Positions 58,775-64,000 of a stretch of 64,000 nucleotides of DNA are shown here, piece by piece. This DNA is from Craterostigma plantagineum (Eukaryota; Streptophyta; Magnoliopsida; Lamiales; Linderniaceae), in contig JAPQWV010000005.1 of assembly GCA_027422505.1 (NCBI GenBank), positions 16,448,501-16,512,500 of the forward strand. Direction: 5' to 3'. The notes under the pieces are model-generated. The model saw only the letters and a list, made by a program, of their open reading frames with translations. It was not told where the DNA came from and did not search any database. Numbering within the stretch: the first letter of the stretch is position 1; each line of letters opens with the position of its first letter. A program made the translations under genes and the position numbers.

Positions 58775-61700
58775 ATGGATCACTACCCTGCTTACAACCA
58801 CATTTACGATAAGAACATGTATCTCAAGGTTCAGGACACCAATTTTCAACTCGACCTGACTAGCTTCAGGTGTCCGGACGAGATAATCGTGTCCATATTA
58901 CAAGGCCATCCCCTCTGGCATGCGCTCACGGTGACGACATCCGTGCCAATGGTCTACTTACAGCAGTTTTGGGGAAGAATAAAGAGTCTAGTAGTTGAAG
59001 GCTCCTATCGGTTCACAATGGTCCTCAGGACGAGACACATCAGCTTCAGCAAGGATGATTTCAGGCTCGTTCTAGACCTACCCGTCAGCCTCAACTATGA
59101 CCCTCTGCCTTCAGATGCAGAGATAGTGCGTGAATTTCTCCACATGGGATACCGTCCACCGCTCACCAAGCTCGCACAAGTCCAGAGCAACGGAATCCCG
59201 CATCCATGGAAGACACTGTTTGGAATCATCAACAAGTGTCTGTCGCCAAAGCATGCCGGGTTCGACAAAGGCAACGGCAATATTCTTCGCCTTTTCCACG
59301 GCATAGCGTTCTCGCGGAATTACGATTTCGCTCAACTTATCTGGAACGATCTAGCAGAACAGATCAGACATAAAGAGAACAAAAAATCGAAGAATGTTCC
59401 ATATGCCCGGTGGTTCAACGTCATTATCAGACAACTCATGGAGATGCACGAGAACATCCCCCGTCTACCTCCTGGAGGGAAGTAACAACCCCTGAGACTC
59501 AAATTCTTTCACAACCCTAGGCTCACAGATTTGGATCAGCCGTCGATGCCGATCCCGTTCGAGCTGTTTCATCTTGCCGACCCCTCGGGAGACGTTTATA
59601 GGCTATACTGCCGGGAGAATCATCTCACAGAGCAGATGATTCGAGGGCCCCCGACCGATTTTCATGTGAGTCCTCCCCAACAACAACATCACCAACCTAG
59701 CCCTGAGGCCGAGTTAATAGATCAAGTGGCCCAGGAGCTTGAACAGGAGCCTCCAACTCAAGATCTCAATTACCTGATCTAGATGCCATGTTGATTGATG
59801 CAGTGGCACAAAAGTTGGAACTCGAGGCTCCACAATAATCACTCGGTGCTGAAGTGCCCATTAATGTTGGCGTGTTCCAAGGGTCTGTTGAGGAGCTCCT
59901 TCAACAGGAAGCACAGCCCGAAGCGGAAACGGGGCGCAGTCCACCACCACAGGCTACCACGCCTGAACCAGAGGCCGTGATCCCCACAATCACTCCTCAC
60001 GAGACTCAACCGACAGCCCAAACACATGAGGATGTTGAAAGAGAACTAACTCCTCATACAGCTACCTCGTTCGAAGCCACGGATTCTGATGAGGAGGTTC
60101 AACTGATCTGACGGGTTCCACGACGTCAACTCCCTATCTCTGAGCCCGTTATTACAGCTGTCGCTTCTACATCAGACACGATACCAGTTATCCCTCTAGA
60201 TGCTGAGGCCGAAGCCCATAATCCACTCATTACCGGCCCAGTCCAACCGGTGTCTGATACGCAGATTCAATCTGAACCTGCCCCAACATCCTAAGATGAG
60301 AATTTTCTAGATACGAGTCAAGGATTGAATGGAAGTCTCGGACAGTCACAACCTCAAGTGACTACGAGCCAGCCTGAGGAGCCGATGTTAGCTCAAGGGT
60401 TGACAACAGGCGATGTCAGTCGACCTGGACCATCCACAGAGGCTCCTTCCACCCCGTTCTTGATGGAAGCTCGTCTCCAGGCAGCTCTCTCCTCTGTTCC
60501 ATCAGCTTTCGAGCAAAGATTTATGGAGAGAGTTCACGCAGCCATAGAGATATCCCGACGAGATAATGGAAAAGCACCTATCTCTGAGGCCCAGCAGTCC
60601 GGACAGACCTCGCAACTTACCCTCACACCCACTCAACCCACACAACCCTTTCAAATCGCCACACCCATCCTCACACACAACCTCATAAACCCTGCAAACT
60701 AGAAGTCAGAGACAGAGCTCGAGCGCGACGCAGACAAGCGCTGGAGTCGCTGGAACCTCACAACCAACTAACCAAACAACCACCACCACGCACCGCACCA
60801 CCCATACTCTAACCCAAATTGAACCACCAACCTTTCACCTAAGGACGCCTCCGCCCACACCAGTGACTTTCATAAGCCCCTTGCTTCCGGAAGAAGAAGC
60901 AAGTGTCACCATGCTCGTAGCCTTAGCACAAACTCAATCAACTCCCTCAATCGCTCCAGACCAATCGGGACCATCAGGAAGTTGAGTCAACCCACACGAG
61001 TTCCTCGATAAGTACATCTTCGAAGGACAGTGGATGACCCATACTATGCCCGAAGATATTCAGAGACAAAGACTCAAGGACGTTCGACAGTTCTTACAGC
61101 AAGCTTCGATCGACCTAGTCTTGATAGAAGACGAAGAACTTCAGGAAGGTGAAGACCATGAACAAATTCCCTCAAGGCTTCCAAAGTTGATTGCTCAACG
61201 ATGTCCTACGAGATTAATGCCAGGATCCGTTTGGATCGACACGCCATGGGAAAACATCAGGATTGAGATTCCATTCCTTGAAGAAGTTCGTGAACACATA
61301 TGGAGGTCACCGGACAAAGTCAAGAAGCCGAAGGAGTTCGAGCACAGAGGCATCTCTCACTGGGATCAGCAAAAGAGAATGACCTATCTCTGGATGCTAA
61401 CCTATCTTGGACCAGATGTGAGGCTGGGGATTTCAAAAGGACAAGGGAAGAGTCACAAGAGTCTATCCCCTATATGTCAGCTGCTAAGCGTCTACTGTGC
61501 TAAAGAAAATCTTCCAACACCATTCTATGTTATAGAGCGAATAGACAGAACTCGAGAGGAGCTAAGCAAGAGCGACCTTTACCTCCACGCCGAAGAGGTG
61601 TACAATCTCTACAAGCTATACGTAGAGAAGTACAATGGTCCTCAAGGCTTCATGAAGAAGGAAGGACTCGAGGGACTCTACCGGTTCATGATGCGCCAGA

Positions 61701-62164
61701 TCAAGTACCATGCCGCACACGACCTTCAGATGGCTCTGGAGAGCAATATGAAGAAGGTCAACATGATCGCTCCGCTCAATCAGGGACCTGAGATCGAAGG
61801 GCTTTCCACCAATCACGTACACATTAGCTCAGTCTTAGGGATCACCTGTCACAATCCGATTGCAAAGAAGAATAGGTTGATGTTGAAGACTGAAGTTCAT
61901 AAGTTTGTGATGGGACGCTCAAGGTCATCAGGAAGAACATAGAGACGAGACTGGAAGAAATCAACAGAGAGACCATGCTGAAGCTTCACAGGTTCGTGAG
62001 GAGCAACCCTCATGATGGAACTATTTGAAGTCATCGAGGAGCGACTGGAGCTGAGGAACAGCATTAGAAACTTCGAGCATGCGCTGGACTTGCGCAGGTC
62101 ATACTAAGCCCGACGAGGACAGATAGCGCGGAAAGGCAATCAAGCACAAAGGAGGAGAATGTAG
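58775..62164 (+). pseudogene. third ORF (env-position ORF) of element A, unknown function
   Basis: Starts at ATG 58775. Conserved N-terminal domain (residues 1-236): AYNHIYDKNMYLKVQDTNFQ, LDLTSFRCPDEIIVSIL, ALTVTTSVPMVYLQQFWGRI, with stop TAA at 59483 and same-frame continuation to 59782. A Gln/Pro/Glu/Thr-rich low-complexity middle (59790-60980) has several stops and frame changes. A helical, basic C-terminal domain (61034-62164) has DIQRQRLKDVRQFLQQASID, SVWIDTPWENIRIEIPFLEE and IAKKNRLMLKTEVHKF, with a frameshift near 61905. The frame runs through the polypurine tract and ends at TAG within the LTR. No signal peptide or membrane segment, so not a classical envelope. Similar N-terminal sequences occur, as I recall, in many asterid transposon proteins. 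Confidence 0.7.
62148..62159 (+). promoter_or_regulatory. polypurine tract of element A
   Basis: AAAGGAGGAGAA immediately before TGTAGAATACC. It is also coding sequence of the third ORF. Confidence 0.85.
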
Positions 62165-62515
62165 AATACCATTTGTAATTGTGCTTTGATTTCATTAGCT
62201 GTCTTCGTAATTAGGGGCTTTATTTGTATTTGTCTTTAGATTAGGACTTATTTGTTATTTATATCAAGTATGTTTGGTATAAATACATTTGTACACATTG
62301 ACCTTAATAGAGAATTTTAGTCAATTGATCTGAAAGGCTTGCATATCTAATTCTATAGACAGAAAGTCAGAAATCATTTTCTCACTACACGAATTCTCTC
62401 TCTCTCAAGTTCTTCAAAGAAAGGTTTCGATCGAAATCTCATTTGATATAATTCTAATCGATTTCCTTAGGATTTCAAGTCTAGGATCTAGGAGTTTATA
62501 ATTGAGGACCTAACA
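62160..62515 (+). repeat. 3' LTR of element A (family 1, copy c)
   Basis: TGTAGAATACC...GAGGACCTAACA, 356 bp, same family as 1303-1645 and 5919-6265 but opposite orientation. TATAAATA at 62278-62285 lies beside an imperfect inverted repeat (ATCAAGTATGTTTGGTAT). No primer site follows. Confidence 0.88.
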
Positions 62516-64000
62516 CTATGAACTTAGGACTTTTAGTTTGTCGACATGACTTGACAGCATATGACCTTTTTCACGTGTCTTGTGAAATTTTAGGCGTGAC
62601 GTTGATCGAAGCAAAATTTTAGGCGTGACGTTTAGGGGACCATGTATCTAGGCTAATTTTGTTAAATCGCGTATTTTACATCATTGTTACTTGCATTGGT
62701 TTATGTACTTGCTTGATAAATCAATTTACGTGCATTATTTGAGGGGGAGCATTTACAAAATTTATGCATTGAGCTCCAAATATTTTTGACGGTTTTCTTT
62801 AAGTGTTACATGAATTTTTCGATCTGATTTCCCTTGAACAACACACTTCTAAAGAAGGACTTCACAATTTTTCATGAGATGGAGCTAACGGTATTGGTAT
62901 AAAAAAATTCAGGGGGAGCCTTATTAAAATTTACTTGTTGATTAACTCTAAACATTTTTGACATTTTGGTCTAAGAAATGCAGATTTCTTGAATAGCTAT
63001 GGAGCCAGATGTTACTATTTCGGAATTACAGGGAGTTAATTGCATTCATTTTAATACATAAAGGGAGCATAATTGTGTTTCTATTTGAAATAAAGGTTCA
63101 ATCTGAAAAAGTAGAAACCTACGATCGAAAAACTGGATCGAAAAAGTAATTTTCACTTCCAGTTTCTCGAGCGAAAATCTTGAAATGTGCCTGTCCAATC
63201 GCGAACCCAACATGTCTAGTTAGCCCATTAAGTAAAAGTAAATTTTTGCAGTCGAAATACTTTAGCACGCGCAAAACCTAATCGTTAAATCAACAGTGTC
63301 TTCTCAGAATCTCTCTCGCAAAACTTAAAAAGACGATTCTATTCTCACTCAAATCTTTCGAATTTTAACCCGAAATTGTCTTTTTAAGGTAGAATCGACA
63401 CTTATATGTTGTTTGCGTTTGAATAAACTCCATTTGCATCTGCATTTTATGAATTTTCGCTTGATTTTGTGTTAGATTTTCGATGACTTGAACTGTGAAA
63501 AACCCGCATGCTATCTTGCAGAGATTTAGACCTTTTATGTGTTTATCTGGGTTAAAATTTGCGTATTTAGATAGTTTCGGTGTTTTCAAACAAACTGATA
63601 GTGTAGTATTTCGATTATATGCGTTTTAGAGCTAGATTCTAAATTTAGACCAAAACTGGGTTTTTGAATGTATGAGGCAGTCGAAGAACTTTCTTGATCG
63701 CAAACAGCTTCAACTGAATTCCGATTCAATTGAGATATTGTTTGTGTCGAAAAAGTTTCCGATCGCCAAATTTTGACTTGGTCGTTGAGATAGATGACAG
63801 AGGTCGAAAAATCACTTACCCTCGAAAATTTTACTTTGATTTTATGCGAGCGAAAAATTAAAGAGCGGAATAGATAAAATAGGTGCAATTCAATTTATAC
63901 GAGCGAAAAACTTATCATTGAGAACGGTAATTTCGATTTCATTTTAGTCCGGTCGTAAATTTCTCGATCGAAAAACTTAATTGCAATTCAATTTCATACG
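62516..64000 (+). other. second copy of the Sirevirus-like noncoding zone
   Basis: Aligns by eye with 56186-58250: TAGTTTGTCGACATGACTTG, GTATCTAGGCTAAT, GAGGGGGAGCATTTACAAAA, the CCAATCGCGAACCCAAC block, and the field of CTCGATCG words. It lacks the 71-bp tandem repeats and carries an extra short duplication of AAATTTTAGGCGTGACG. Runs off the window. Confidence 0.75.

Larger units (their letters stand above)
42285..62515 (+). mobile_element. Sirevirus-like copia element A (3' portion), host of element B
   Basis: Plus-strand order: end of RT plus RNase H (42286-43080), noncoding zone with polypurine-like tracts (43081-44235, continuing 55939-58774), third ORF (58775-62164), polypurine tract, 3' LTR (62160-62515). 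Element B splits the noncoding zone. The 5' LTR, gag and most of pol are missing, lost beyond the D insertion. A short LTR, long post-pol region and extra ORF are Sirevirus traits. Confidence 0.75.

Noticed and set aside
58775..59485. Interpretation of the first third-ORF segment as a separate host gene
   Set aside because: Reading continues in the same frame after the TAA, and the downstream part with polypurine tract and LTR shows it belongs to the retroelement.

Overview
This is nuclear DNA from a eudicot plant. The evidence is plant Ty1/copia elements primed by initiator-tRNA-Met (TGGTATCAGAGC), hAT, Mutator-like, Emigrant-type and CACTA elements, a Helitron with the plant-type CTAG end, and an intronless PPR gene. 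The third-ORF protein of one element resembles proteins I remember from Asteraceae and other asterids, but no search was run. I see one intact host-type gene, an organellar PPR protein at 17729-19948 on the minus strand. Almost everything else is layered transposon DNA.

Layout. 1-6265 (minus) holds degenerate Sirevirus-like copia DNA: LTR, leader and gag, interrupted by a second LTR type, then the tail of a third ORF, polypurine tract and LTR, followed by another leader and gag. 6266-10262 is a DUF1985/Ulp1 (C48) protease relic flanked by inverted GC-rich subterminal repeats, with an Emigrant-like MITE at 6531-6973. 10268-12690 is a hAT transposase relic carrying a CACTA element with TTA target duplications. 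14053-17145 is a three-layer nest: a hAT MITE containing a Helitron with an RPA1-like relic, which contains another hAT MITE; both hAT layers keep perfect 8-bp target duplications. The PPR gene follows, then a 1.3-kb Mutator-like foldback element (20351-21650) and another hAT MITE (22137-22548).

From 23668 to the end the window is copia elements. E (23668-33465, minus) is complete with near-identical 2.4-kb LTRs. D (33619-42284, minus) is older and has a truncated 3' LTR. A (42285-62515, plus) is the 3' part of a Sirevirus-like element: end of pol, long noncoding zone, third ORF, LTR. B (44236-55938, minus) sits in the noncoding zone of A, and C (51674-54411, plus) sits in the 5' LTR of B. 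After 62515 the sequence resembles the noncoding zone of A a second time.

Elements E, D and B are relatives with an RNA-relevant architecture in common: similar LTR ends, an inverted-repeat arm pair about 90-175 nt upstream of gag, and a conserved leader block. This repeated leader structure, and the third ORF running through the polypurine tract into the LTR, are the least explained features. All gag-pol regions carry frameshifts, stops or active-site changes, so no autonomous element is visible. Identities and ages are hand estimates.
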